A program made the translations under genes and the position numbers. A stretch of 64,000 nucleotides of DNA. It comes from Cardinalis cardinalis (lineage: Eukaryota; Chordata; Aves; Passeriformes; Cardinalidae). This document shows, piece after piece, positions 24,933-38,700 of this stretch. The DNA is taken from assembly GCA_014549065.1 (NCBI GenBank), contig JACDOX010000034.1:3701191-3765190 (forward strand), written 5' to 3'. The first letter of the stretch is position 1, and every line of letters starts with the position of its first letter. Under the pieces are notes generated by a model. That model had not been told where the DNA came from and did no database searches. It saw only the letters and a list, made by a program, of their open reading frames with translations.

Positions 24933-25251
24933 AATGACATTATCATTTATGCATTTTCCTGAAGATGACTTCAGGGTTTAATGCCTGCATTTTGAAAGTA
25001 GGAATGAACAGGAAAAATTCACACATAGCTACTTCTCTAAAAGGTTAGCTACTTCCAAAACCAAGATTCAAGTGTCCAAATCAAATGTGNAATTGTTGTG
25101 CCAAAATTGAGGACAACATGAAATCTTCCGGCACACAGTTAATATGCATTTGTCATTTAAGCTGTTGTGCTAATGCTTTGCATTACTATTGAAATAAGGT
25201 GATATGTCTATTGAAGGAACATTATTACATGCTTCTTCTTTCACATCCCTG
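24933..25251. other. Unique non-coding sequence
   Basis: Nothing recognised in this short stretch. Confidence 0.5.
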
Positions 25252-25301
25252 GAACATTGTTATTCTAATTTCTAATGAACATTGTTATTCTAATTTCTAA
25301 T
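25252..25301. repeat. Perfect 25-bp tandem duplication (two copies)
   Basis: The unit beginning 'gaacattgttattct' at 25252-25276 is repeated without mismatch at 25277-25301. The unit's 'tctaattt' also pairs with 'aaattaga' just downstream, giving a small hairpin. Identity of the copies implies a recent duplication or an assembly artefact. Confidence 0.85.
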
Positions 25302-28300
25302 GAAATTAGAAACATTTCTTGGTATTCCTATAATTAAACATAAAAAATAAAATCACAGGAAGCTTTATTTCAGATGTTTTCCTTATTTTGTACACTTGAT
25401 TGTGAAAACATAATATTTCTTCCCCCCCCCATTGCTGGTTATCTTATTTTCTCTTTTCTTATTTTTTTAAGTGCAGCAAAGTACTTTTTTCTAAATCTTC
25501 AAGTAACTGAGTTCAAAACAAAGAGACATTTTTTAATAAAATCTTACTAATATCTATGTGGATTGATCTCCAGTGGGAATGACATTTTTAGGTACAGTAG
25601 TTTGTTTGAGCTGTCTGGGGCAGCAGCAAGCAGCTGTCATCTGCATTCTTGGCAGTAGAGGGAAAATGAGAAGAGGTGAAGATCTGGGTATTTGATTCCA
25701 GATGAGGGAAAGGAGTGTTCCCTAATAAAAAGGAACTTTCTCCTCCACCCATTCCATTTGCCCTGAAAGTAGTCCTGGCACTGGAACTGGCTCTCAGCTT
25801 CAGCTACCTTGTTTTGTGGGATTATTAAATTAAATAGGGCCAGAACTAAGGTCTGTAAGCACTGCCCTGGGGCTATCTGTAGTGNTTTATTGCTAGCATC
25901 CTCTCTGCTGTGGTTTTAGGCAGACATCAGACCACCATGCAGAGCACTCACTTAGGGTTCAGGGAGCAGTGATTGGGACAGGGATAATTCTGGAGGCACT
26001 CTGGATAAAGCCACTCTCTTTTGAATGAAAAGGTGTCTTTTCTTATCACATCATGCCTTACTGCTTTTCTCCTGGGCCAGAGGATGAACTCAGTGCATCT
26101 TTCTAAAGTGCAAAAGGCTCGTCTATAAACCACTACATTTATTCTGTTTTATTTCAGACAGAGTGGTGTAGGGAACACTCACACAATCAAACATATGTGG
26201 ATCAGAGGAGATGGTAGTGTCTGGTCTGGGAGCTGTAGTAAACAGTTAACAATAACCCAGTTGCTCAGTTGATACCTCTCATTCCAGCAGAATGACGCAA
26301 TCCTCCCAAAAAAGAACATCTATATGTATATTAAATTCCAAGGAGTAACATTTATACCTGAGGATTTTATAGCTTTTAGAAACCAATCCATATAAATTGA
26401 ATATTTAAAGAGAAAATTAAGTGGTGTTTCCAAAGAGAAATTAAGTGGTTTTTTAGCACATGAATTGTAACTTTGATCCTGTGATCACTATAACATTGGC
26501 ATTAAAGAAAGAATCAAGTAGTTTGCATTGTTTACTATTCAGAGATTGTCTTTAAAGGTGACCTGGTAGGCAGACCAGCTAGCTAGGATTCTTATTAAAT
26601 ATTTATTTTTTAAAATTCATAAATATGTCACTTACTACAGTTATTTATGGTTATTACTGACAGGCATGTGTAATAGGANGGACAACACATGACTCTACAT
26701 TATTATTATTTTTATTCAATCTGTAACCTGTTCAAGATGGTAATTTGCAAACATATCATTATGACTGACATTGCAGGCTCCCCAGAATAGTTGCTTTTGA
26801 ACTTTGATGTGAAACCTCAATGCTTCCACTGATGTAGACTAAACCAAATCACAGCAGAGAGAATGCTAGCAATAAATCATTACAGACCTCTATGCACTGA
26901 AGAATTCTTTGTTTTGTCCTTTATTTTTACAGGGTCTCCTGTCCATGAGGCGTTTGCTCTATTCTTGGAAGTGTCAAGAACTCAGAAGGAAAATGAAAGA
27001 TTTAATACGTTTTTCCTCATATAACATGCTTTGACCATGTATTTTGCCTCTTTACTGCAAAGAGATGGACAGTTAAGGGACNCAAATAATGCGTGTGTGT
27101 ACAAGTATGAACATAGGGAACAGTAAGCATATGAAAGGAAAACACTTCTGAATGCCAGAAAAATGAATTCAAAAGTCATACTAATAATGTCAGTCAAAGT
27201 TAGATGTGCAAAAAAAATTAATAAAGTTTTATTTTCATCAAATCTTATCATGAGTATAATTGAAGACATTTAGCTGCCTAGTATAGGGAACATTCAGTCT
27301 CCTAAAAATAATTTGTTGTACAGATAATTACCACTTGGCTGAAGCCTTGTTTATGGCTATTAGATAATTATTCAAGTGTACAGCTTTAGATACATAAATG
27401 TTCTGTACCTCCTGATGAAGAAGATCAGGTTAAATGCTAAATATGCATAATACAGTATTTAATTCACTTACCATATTCTGGAGAGGTAATAATCACCAAG
27501 AAAAATGGTTGGTTTTCTGCTTTCATTACCATCTTTTTCATGGAAGGAAAAATATATTACATTAGTTGGCTTCACTTCTTAACTTTAGGAGTGACACTTT
27601 CCTTTTTCCAAGGGATAACAGGTGATGCATAAAGTAATAAAAGATGTGTCCAAGCTAATCGAAAGATTTGAAAGAACAGCTGTCAGTGAAATAAAGTACT
27701 GATTTTTCTTTGGCAGTCNTGGCAGTCCCTCATCCCTCCTTTATTTTTACTTTTTGCAGCNTATCAATTTTATATTTTATAAAATGCTTTTCCTCCAGTT
27801 AGAAATCAGCATCTCTCAAAGGTATTTCTTTCCTCAAAGAAACTATTTCTTGGTATCAGTGCATTGTTCTCAGCTAGCCCAGCCTGTTTGATGGGATTCT
27901 CATTCTTCTGTGCTACCATTCAGGTGTGATTTTTCTTTACCCTCAAACCTGGCACCTAGTGGTTGACTGAATTTCAAGGCAGATTCAACTTGCATATTAT
28001 TTGGTTAGGTTTTCATTAGTACAAAATAGTAGATATTATTTGGTTTATCAGTTGATGTATAAGACTCAGTCAGGCACGGAAGTCTTTGTAATACAGACAT
28101 TCCTGGGAGTTTATATCTTCTTGATTTGTGTTCCTGCACTTGAATTTCAATTTAGTAGCTCCCAAGGTAAACCATATTTTTAATCATGTTATCATTGAGG
28201 AACAAGGAAGAGTAGTCAACTCAAACCTACAAATGTATAGGAAGGGTAGTTGAACTTCCTGTTTAATAACTGTTNGCTTCCTCCTTTTCCTGAATCCAGG

Positions 28301-31300
28301 CACTCATGAGAGCACACACCCTTCAGTGTAGGAGTGATGCACTCAGCCATCAGTGTCCAATCGTGCAGATGTCACTGAGCTGCTTTATGAAGCGCTCCTT
28401 ATGTCTCCAGGTATCATTCTCACTAAAGATACCCTCTACAAAAGGCGCAGTTAAAATCACAGGGTCACAGAGGTCTACCTTTGTTACAAGCCAAACTTCA
28501 CCATAAATGCTTCTTTGTTAGATTTTTGAACAAAACTACAAACTTTGTGGAAGCTAGGAAAACTCATTAAAATGGAAATGTAAACATTAGAACAAATTAG
28601 NATGGCTTGTCTTAGAAAAGCACATAATTAGCTGTATTTCTCAGCTTCAGGCTAGCCATACTTTATTTGCATAGCGTCACAGTGCTTTGGCTCTTTGAAA
28701 AGCTAAATAGTTATGAAAAACTTGCACCATTTATTTTATTGTCTTTTCCCTAATCAGTCAATGTTATGGTATGTTTCAAATCATTCAACATCCAGCAAAT
28801 CATATTTATCTCATCTTACCACAAGGATTGTAANAGTTTCTTGTTCTCCTGCATAGCCGGCACTGAGCATTTTTTACAAAAATAAAACCATTTTACTAAT
28901 TAGGATATTTTTGTCCAAAATAGCAAATACTCTTGAAAAAAATTTTGGTGCTACATTTGAGAACAAATTCCACAGCAATGATCAGAGATCAATAACATGT
29001 ATGTTCCTTCCTTTTCAGATTAAAATCTTTTCTTCATCATCAAAAGTCTCATTGAACACAATGGAAATTGTCCTTTCATAAAAGAGGGAATGGCAAATGA
29101 AGTCTGGAATGAGGAATTTGTTTAAGGTGGCAAAACTCAAATAGAAGACATTCCTGAGAATTTGTAACATTTTTGTAATTTGTAACTTGATTGCATGTGG
29201 AGGAAAGCAGAAGTGAATGAACAATGCTTTTGCAAGAATGTCTTCCACCAGCAATAAAACCAGAGCTGCTGGGACTGAAATGGACACCACGACAGACTAG
29301 GAAGGAAGGTGCTCACGAGAGAGCCCTTGCATCAGGAGGAATATCCTCTTCCGCCTGTCACTTTTTACCTCTCAGCCCTTCATGCCTGAAAAAAAATGAG
29401 AGGAAAAGGAGCAGGGTAGCAAACAAAGGATAGAGGAAGGATGACAAACTTCCCTATATCCATAATTGCATTGCACCNATGGTTCTTGTGTGTAGGCACA
29501 AATGACCAATCTAAAGCAAGAGCATGGAGACAATTTTTAGTGGTAGCTTAGTAGGCCTGTGAGCTAGACTTAGAGTGCAGTATGTGTCAGTGTAGAACTG
29601 ATGAAATAAACAAAATTACTGCCTTTGCCCAAGCTAAAGCCAAATCTTGAATTCTTACAATGATAAACATCCTGGTTTTCAATCTGGTAAACTCAAGTCA
29701 GTATGGGGGAAGGCTNCTTATTTTGAGCAAGATGGCTTGNATCTGACTCTCAGGAGTAATTCAAACTACTGGTTATAAAAATCCCAGATCTTCAGCTAAC
29801 ACCTCCATTTTCTTTCAGCCATAATTACCCACACATATAGAAAAGGCTAATCTTTTAACCTCACTTTTGACAACACATTGCTTTCTTCTACTGCTTCACA
29901 ACTGCTCCCTTCACCTCTATTATTTCAGTAGAGTAAGTTAAAGCCATTGTTTTTAGCTTCCAAGCGTCTTGATTCCTCTGCTTTCTGTTTCAGATTTATG
30001 TTGAAAATTTCATTCATGTTTTCTACCTATCCTGCATTTCAACTAAAGCAAATTGCTTCTTCTTGTAAACCTTAACCTGATGAAAAAAATGATAGAGGTC
30101 TCAGTCCTAATGAGCTGATTGAATGAGCATAAGGCTACACTGGCATTGAGAATTTCAGAGTAAGGTCATCAGACTTTCTGAAAGAGAATTGAAAGGTCTT
30201 ATTTGAAGTCCACTTGCTTGGAAGTAAATTGAAATCTACATCTCCCAAACAACATGCAAGGATACATCTTATTTGGAAAAGTAGAGCCACACACTCAGGC
30301 AATGTCTTTGCATCCTGGTGGATCTGTGTCATTTGGGTGTAAAGAGAAGAATATTACAAAAACTCTGACTTTCTCTTCTATTACTAGCTGCAGTATAATA
30401 CTAAAAATAATCATATATTCAAATATCTGGTCTATGAACTGTTCCTGGGGCTAATGTTTTGGAGGCTTTTTTCCTCATGGCTAAGACTTACCCAGATTTT
30501 GGTAAGCCATCTGTCAAAAGAAAGAATATTGAGCCCTTTCCAAGCTGCAGGGATAGTAATTCCAGTCGTTAATAACAAAAGATGAAATAATACATACTGA
30601 GCTTGGCTAGCAGAGTAATTATTGCCTCTTAATAAAGCTAAAGTAGAGAATAATAGGCAATTTATTTAAAATNAAATTATATATTTTTCCACCAGTGACA
30701 GCCAGTTTCTGGACAATACCACCACATATGAATCTGAGTACATTTGTCCACATTCTCTTAAACATAAATCATTGCTGACAATGACACTAACAATATAGTA
30801 GGAACATCCTCAATCTGCTTAATGGATGAAATTCAGTTTGTGCAGAGAGCCTGAATGGGTCTAGGCAAGAAATATGACCATTGCAATTTTAGATAATGAA
30901 ATAACAAGGGATTCAGAATATGCTCAGAGAATGTATGCTCAAATTCCTCCTGACTCTGACATGCTACTAGTGAAATACTTCCTTTTTTTCATTAATAACT
31001 TTCAGAATTTATACTCTGGGCATATAGTCATTGAAACAAAGCAAATTAGTTGTTTTATGTTACATGTTGCTGTAAATGGTCCCTGAACCTCAGGAGCTGA
31101 GCATNCCTATGTCCTCAAACACCATTTTTTTTCCTTCACTGAAGTTTATTTTGATTTTNGTCACAGTTTTTCCATCCAGGATTTGCATAATAGACTCTGC
31201 TGAGCACCTCATATAAAAATTTAACTCCTGCTGATGCCAATGTTTTGAGATGACTCAATAGAACAGGGAAGTGCAGGTCTATGGCTGATTCTGGGAAGGG

Positions 31301-34300
31301 GATTTCTGAGCAGAGTCATCTGCCACTGACTTCTTGGGGAGGTGAGGTCGTGGCTGTGTAACACAGCACAGACTTTGCAGGGAGCAGGACTGTGTGTCAG
31401 GCCAGGGGAATAGGGAAAGATACGAAGAATTTGGTCTCTTTTTAAAAACAGTATTGATGGCATTTTAGTTAAATACTGTTATTAAGTAGCACTGAAGAAA
31501 AAAATGCTTCCTTACCTCGTAGGTATAATTCCTTTCTTATCTTCATGTATATGGCATGATACATAACATATTTTTTCAAATCTCTCTTGTTTTTAGAAAG
31601 GAATTGGCTTTCCTAGATTTGATTCTTATGATATAGTAAAAAATTCATAAGCCTTGCTTTGTTGATTTTTTTCATTGAAATAGTTCTTTTTTCCATTGAA
31701 ATTCATACTTAGCAAATTGTAGTATTTTTGTGCTTTCATTTGTATTATGGAAGTTACATAGACGATCAATTTGAGATGTAAAAGGGAGTTTTGAAGTAAA
31801 TGCAGCTGGACAGACATGTTTTCAAATATTTTCCCAATGTTGTAAAAAACTGGGGATTTGTAAAACAAGATGTCAAAATGTAAATGATCTACTACGACAA
31901 AAAAATCAAAAGCACTTACCCCATTATAATGTAGAGTCATCAGCTATATCGAGCTTTGAAAATTATAAAATATGCATTCATACACTTGTGGTGAAACAGA
32001 TGTANAACCTAATTGCAGCCACAGAAGAGCACTTCCTGCATAACTTACTATATTGATATTTTCCTGCATGAGCTCAGCCAATTTTTTTCAAAGTTAAACC
32101 TAGGATAGGCTTAATTCTGAGTGACATCAAATNTGTTTGTGATGTATCTTGATGAAGCCAGTGGAATTATGCTCGGGTAAACTTGGTATAAGAGCCCTTA
32201 AATTAAAGTTCTGATACATAAAAACTGTTTTGGAATAGTGTATCTAGATTGTTTATGAGATACTTCTAAGGATATTTTCTTCTAAAAAGTATTTCCTTTT
32301 TAACGCTGGTGTCAAAAACTTAGTCTTTTGAGCTAAAACTCTTTTATTCATGGTCTCATATATATTAAAATTCTGTATTTCTCTTACAGGATTTTTTAAA
32401 ANTTTAGTTCTGGATGGGGACACAGGAAGCAAATGGTAAGGAAACTGCTTCCTCCTGNTGCATAATTCCTGGCTTACCAGCTCATCTTGTAAAGGACTAC
32501 TGAAGTTATGTCCAACTACAATCACTACCTTTTGTCATAATGTTGAATATTCTTACTGAAATACACTGAAATGCANGATCTTCTCCAGAACAGCTGCTAT
32601 TGCACATTGCTGAAATGCTAGGNTTTCGGTTTCCAGAAGTATTTAATTTCTATTTAAAGTTTCTTTTTTTGATACCTATATTCTTGTAATTTCAGGCTTC
32701 TGCTTTATTGATTCCCAGGGCAAATCAATGNCATTTGTTTTAAATTATTGCAGAGCTTATATAATTCTTTCCCATGCCAGCATGTTGTACATTTAAAATA
32801 ATAGGTTCATTGCCCTGTTTTTTTTTTATTTTCTTTCTTTTTTTTAACTTCTTTTTTTTAATTATTTTTGAGAACCACATGAATCAGAATATTTTAGTCN
32901 TTATATGAAAAAAGCTCAGTTTCCTTGATAATTTTGACAGTTCTCTTATATAGCTCTCCCAGTCTGAATTTTTTTCTTCCTGAACAGAATGACTAAAATT
33001 TCACATGATACTCCTAAGGATGTACTACCACTGTGACGTGACTATTTTTGTATCTCCAATACAAATGTCCCAACTGATGCATCCTGCAATCTTTTTTTTA
33101 GTGTCAAATGGATGCTTTGGTCTTGTGATTGTTAATGTACCTTTTTTTCCTCCACAAATTCCAAAACTGAATTCTCAATTTATAGCTCAAAGTTTTGGGT
33201 ATGTATGAACAAAATGCTTATTCCTTGAGCTGATATATTTTGTTCTATTTACATGATTCTTATACTTGAAGGTGTCTATTTTTTCCTGCTCAAGTGTGTT
33301 ACTATTATTTGTCTCCGTGTTGTTTCCCACAGAGGTATCATCNGGGCATCACCTTTGCACACTCTATTGTTTTTACTGTGGTTGTCATTGTGAAATTATA
33401 AGGAGAACTCCACAGTTTTGCAGCATCACTTCTCAGTCCCCATGTACAGCTTAGCAAAACTGACACAAGCTGGNGGCACTTTGAGTGTTTGCATAAGAAC
33501 AAAGATGTCTCATTGAAACTCACACAGCAAAATTCTTGAGAATCCCTCAAGAAAACCTGCACTGAATACTAGGAATAATATTGAAAACCATTAGCTGTGA
33601 AGTGTTCTCTGTGCTCATTTTTCCTATAAACTGTTTAACATTTTGTGCTCTATTTTGTTAAATTGACGTAGTGAATAATGTAGTAAATATAACATAGCAG
33701 TATTAATATTTCTACTGGGAATGTAAAGCTTACATTTCCTGCTTAGAATTTGATGAGATATGAGCAAAACACATGCGCCTAGCTCTGCTAGAAGCAGCTC
33801 TTTCTCAGATCTTCAATATGCTGCAGAAACAAAGCAATAATATTTTTTGTGACTGGAACTGTCTCCCTCATTCATGACTGCAATGGTGAGCACAGACTGG
33901 AGCATCTCATAGAGGAGCCAAATGCAGACCTATTATGTTAGAAGTGGGTATATCCTGTTGCTGTTCAGTGGATGTCTGGGCTGCAGAAGAGATCCCCAAT
34001 GTATTAGAAACAGAAGTAAACTGCAAGTTGAGTTGCCTCTAAAACAGCTGAGAGGTGAGACCTGATGTACGACTCACACCACTTCACTGAGTGAGGAGGC
34101 TCCTCTTTCCTCTCCACGCTGTAAAATCACCCAAGAGGAGACAAGTTGAACCTGAGCAGGCAGGTCAGATTGGGAAGGTCATAAACTGACAGTAGGAATG
34201 GTGAAAGGAAGAATAACATGTTTCTGCTAAATAATTCCCAGATAGATGAAAATTCAGCAATTTCAATCCCATCTGTCACTTGGAATTTTTGTTTGTCTAA

Positions 34301-34829
34301 GACAACAGAGAATGATGCATCATCACTGATCAAAACTTTGCTGATATTGCCTATGACAAAAAAACAAAACCCTGGCCTGGGAGATTTTGAAGAACCAAAG
34401 TCAAAGGGAAGATGAGAATCACATCAAGACTCACAAAAAATGTTTTGCTTTCCTCAAAATCTGCACACTAAAATACATACCTAAGTGAGCAGNCCAGTGT
34501 CTCCATTGTTCACTTGAAATATTTAAATCCTGGAAGCTATAGATTTATTAAATTTATTAATCCCAATTAAAACTTATTTACAACAGATTTATTGGGTATA
34601 TAGCACTTTGGAAAAACATAGGGGCCTGAGTTTTGGAACTGGATTTTACATTCTTTTTTGTTGACTCTTTTGAATAGATAATGGCTTCTTTGACCACCAA
34701 GAGCTAAAATAACCAGTGATCCAACAATGACCAGCAAAGCTTCTCACACTTAACATATCTGCCACATTTGCCCCATTTTGTGCAGATCAAAGTTACATGC
34801 AGTGACTGTGGAGATTTTCAGGTTTTTTT
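25302..34829. other. Unique AT-rich non-coding sequence
   Basis: About 9.5 kb without a recognised gene or repeat family. Open frames are 104 codons or fewer and match nothing known to me. Minor patterns: a run of ten Cs near 25423; an imperfect 25-bp duplication at 26407-26455; T-rich tracts at 32817-32860. Confidence 0.45.
26407..26455. repeat. Imperfect 25-bp tandem duplication
   Basis: 'aaagagaaaattaagtgg' (from 26407) is followed by 'aaagagaaattaagtgg' (from 26432), differing by one A, with T-rich text after each. This is a small local duplication. Confidence 0.65.
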
Positions 34830-35770
34830 TGTGTGTCCCAGCATTCTACTTGTTGTTTTTAGATATTCTCCTAGTTTTGTAGCATGATATAGTGTTCCAA
34901 GTAAGACTTGACAAGTNGTAAAAAGAGATCAGTGTGGCTGCCTCATTTTGTTTACACAGACCATACAAAAAAAGNAGAGGTAAAAATATTATTTGCTTTT
35001 ATGAACCTGTATACATCCCATACCCTTTTTTGTTAACAATTATTTTGCCTTTGTAGCTTTTCTGATTTCATGACTCCAGATCTATTTCAAAAGCTAACTT
35101 TTTATTTTCATTCTGATCTCAATCTAAATGGTTTGCTAGCNCTCTTTTATACCCATATGGTATCAGCTGCAAACAGCAAAAATTAAAACTTTATACCATT
35201 TTCTGTTACTATAGAAAATATTGAATATAACCGAGCTCCAAAGAGTCCTCCTAGAGCTTTTAAGATNATTTGAAATATTGATGATAAATATATGTTATCT
35301 GTGATATTTTTCTGGCCAATTGCACACCAACCTTATGAAGATTTCATCTTCACTTTCTCAGTATGCTTCTGAGANTCACATAATCACAGAATAATCATAT
35401 CTAAGAATCATAATTGCTGAAGCCAAAGTATCTTACATTTACCACCTTTTCCAAAGCTTGTTTNGCTTGATTTACTCTGGAAGAACTATAGTTTTTATCG
35501 CTGTCATACTTTCTAGATACTTACACTGATTGCCTAATGATTTGTTGCAGGGATTAAATTTAAGTGCCGTGAGCTATAATTTTCCATGTCCTCCATACTC
35601 TCCCTTTCAAGGATAAATAATATGTTTGGTATTCAGTTTTTCACAATTCTTAAACATAATTGCTAGTGATTTAACTATTACATTGTCTAGCTCCTTTAGG
35701 GCCCTAAGGTCAATCAGGACTTTCTCACTTGGATACATCTATTGAATCTAAAATGTATTTAGCCCAGGTA
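34830..35770 (-). mobile_element. Ancient CR1-type LINE, reverse-transcriptase fragment
   Basis: On the minus strand, fragments of the CR1 RT domain occur collinearly. Near 35750-35690 is the region corresponding to the 'PGPD..HPRVLKEL' block, read as 'cctgattgaccttagggccc' then 'taaaggagct'. Near 35600-35540 is an ENY...LNLIP-like block, matching 'NYRP.SLTS.PGK'. At 35173-35159 is FAADT, the FADDT catalytic box with its first Asp changed to Ala. Near 34920-34880 is the block corresponding to 'RPHLEYC', in plus text 'tagtgttccaagtaagactt'. The spacing of about 180 and 90 residues suits the family. All frames are broken. Similarity is nearest to old amniote CR1/L3 lineages rather than young avian CR1. 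Confidence 0.65.
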
Positions 35771-38700
35771 GGGGGTTTTTCAAATTTTATTATTAAAAAA
35801 AAAATTAATAATGATCTGGAGTTTTGTATCCTTACAGTTTTTTGAATCTTTTAATGCAACAGAAAACAGCTTAATATGCAATATAGAGACCACTGTATCC
35901 TATATACTTAAAATTAACTTCTGGACCCCACCCTTTTCTTTGTAAACAAGGAGNAAAGTATCTACAGGCTGAATGCAATAGAGTTCATAGCAAGGGTGAC
36001 AACACTAATAAGAAAACACTTCAGAGTTTGTACATCTGCCCAACTTAAAAGGCAATGGAACCCACTAGTCTTCAAGGTACATACAAAATTCTCAGTTATA
36101 AAGACTAGACTTTAATTGCCAAAAGGCAAATCAGAACATGACTCCATTACTCCAGCTGCTGGCTTGAATACCTCCCTTAGTTTCTTTTGGTTTTGTTTGT
36201 TGGGTTTTTTGGGTTTTTTTTGGGGTTTTTTTGATCTTTTATCCTTAATCTTTCTGCCAACAAACCTCTTGGTGCTATCACTGTGTTTCTCCCAGACCAC
36301 AAGCAATGCTGACGAGATATTCTATGAAGAGCAAAAATNAAACACTCAAGGACACAGTCACCAGCTTTGATCTGTGCCGCTACAGGTGGTGGCCGTGATG
36401 CCGTCTCCATNGGATAGGAACATTGCATCCACACGGTGCGCTGCGCTGGGACTGTAGCTCTCTCTCATGCCCAGAACTTGGCAAGGAGGATGATCTCTTC
36501 TCTTGATCCCTCCCATACACTTTCTTTAAAGATTATAAAAGCCTTGAATACATTTTATCCTTGGAGTCAACAGTTTAAAAGCAACCACTGGAACGCAAGG
36601 TTTCTCTTTTTTTGAAGCATGAGAATACNGCTTACTTGAAAGAGTTTGCATAGATTGCTCTCTTTCTCTTTGCAGATGATAACTGTATGACTGCATGAGA
36701 GTATTACAAATGTTTTTAATAAACTAAAGGTTTCAGCTATAAATATAGAGTAGGTGATGTGAACAGGATAGCATGTAGCTGCACTGGGGCATGTCACTGG
36801 CATATCTGAATCCTACAGCATCAGATGAAATTATATGAACCCAAATTACGGGAAAAAAACGTCTCTCACGTAGGTAAGAAATTCCTCCTTGAATCATATG
36901 TGACCTTCCAAAAGGCTATAACCACTTCTTGTCCAATTGTATTGACATTGGAAGTGAGTGTGATAAGTCAAGGTACAGTAAGCACTGTTTGTGCTGTGCA
37001 AACGTTGCAGATGTAGGTTAAAGCATGACCTACAAAAATGACAAAGGCAGGGAAGATTCATAATCACACACTCAGCAAATTGAAAAGNTGCAGGAAAAGT
37101 ACTTCTGCTGTGTGGACNTAGAAAATATGCTGAAAACTACAACCTACTTCTAAAGATGACTATAGTGAATTTACTGCTTAAAAACCAGATTTTACCTTAA
37201 GAAATGCTGTAGCTTCTAATATAAATAAATGAATTAAGCTATTTTCTCAGATATTGCTGTTTTCAGTGTTGCAAAAAAACTCAAGCCAGTTCCAAATATT
37301 CAAAATATTTCTTAGGTTTTTGCTGTACTGGAAGGCTAGCTACAGTTGAAGGATATTATTAGCTGTACACACAGCAGTTCCTNTATTATTAAAATCTACC
37401 TTCATAACTCTTTAGAAATTTCTCTTTTGCATGCTCTGTGTCCTGAGCCAGCTACCTGACAAACCAAAATCCTATGAAAATGTATCTGTGGATTGATATT
37501 TTGTAGGTAAAGAACGTTAATATAAAATGAAAAAAAAATACTGTAATATAACCAATTTTTTCTACATAAATAATTTCTGGATGATCACGTTTCATTTAGA
37601 TCCAAAGTAAAAATTTAAACACCCTTGAAGACAAAGGACTTCCATCTTCTGTGCAGCTTTAGTAGCAAGTGTGNGTCTATGCTAAAGAGCTAAGTTACCT
37701 TGAAAAAAACTTAGACAAGGCATTAGAAGAACTAGGAGTTCTGTATATAGAATATTTCACTTGCTATAGAATATGGTATCTCCATGTGTTGCTAAGTGAC
37801 AAGTCTGAGCAGAAGAAAGCTTCTTCCTTATCTCCCACCTTATTTTTGCAGAAAGAATCCTGCCATTTCTCCACTACTGTTTCGGGAAAGCTATTAACAT
37901 TAACATTAACAGGTAATACCTGATAACATGATAGGATAGATCAAGCTATTGCATAGTATCNGTTAGTGACAGTGATCTGAAAGCAGGTGGTACCACATTC
38001 CAAGCATGTATGATGAGTATTTTGCCATTACTTAATGACTACAGAAAAAGGGGAAGTCACTTTACAAAAAAACAAGTTTAATATGGAAGAGGGCTTTTCA
38101 GGGAAACAGCTGTAAGAGAAAGTGCACCAGTGTGCTACAATATTCTAAGAGTGAACCCACCTTCTACATTTCAAAAGGAATATGGNGAAGACATTCATGC
38201 ATGATAGAGAAAAAAACACAAACTGTTTGTGCCTAATGTAATGGAAAATTTGAGAATTATTCATGCATGTGAGTATGTATGCAAATCTGACCCTGGTGAT
38301 ACTACCAAGGTCGGTGCATGATGATCTGCTGAGTAAGTGCTAATCATTCAGCTTGAAATGTGACTTTACCAGAAAAGCAATTTTGCAAAAAATCTCNTGC
38401 CATTCCCTAGTTGTTTTTCTCCTGTGATCGCCATGCCATGTTTGCTCATTTGTCAATTTTACATTCAGGACTTTTCCAACTAAAACATCTTCTTGTCAAT
38501 CAAACTGTACTTCTGCCGTGTGCAATGTTAATGGATCTGAGGAAACAACATAAAATTACTCAAGCTCTAATAGGGGAGTGACATTCTCTGTAGGACTTTA
38601 ACAGCTAAATCAAGGTGTTGCACAGTGGTTGAATTTGAAGTACTATTTAAATTTCAAAACCAAGCTCTATACTAAAAGTGGGCCATACAAGGCCAGAATA

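Noticed and set aside
26955..26985. 'attcttggaagtgtcaagaa' resembling a CR1 3' word
   Set aside because: Only about 18 bp match, with no flanking CR1 text or tail.
35376..35400. 'cacataatcacagaataa' as an independent CR1 tail
   Set aside because: Too short and lacking the following CR1 3' text. It lies inside the ancient RT relic.
36202..36225. Possible G-quadruplex
   Set aside because: Only three G runs of three or more, with T loops of 6 and 8, do not meet the usual four-tract pattern.
37893..37910. Three ATTAAC units as telomere-like or HNF1-type site
   Set aside because: Not the TTAGGG telomere repeat, and a paired HNF1 palindrome is not formed. Simple slippage is enough.
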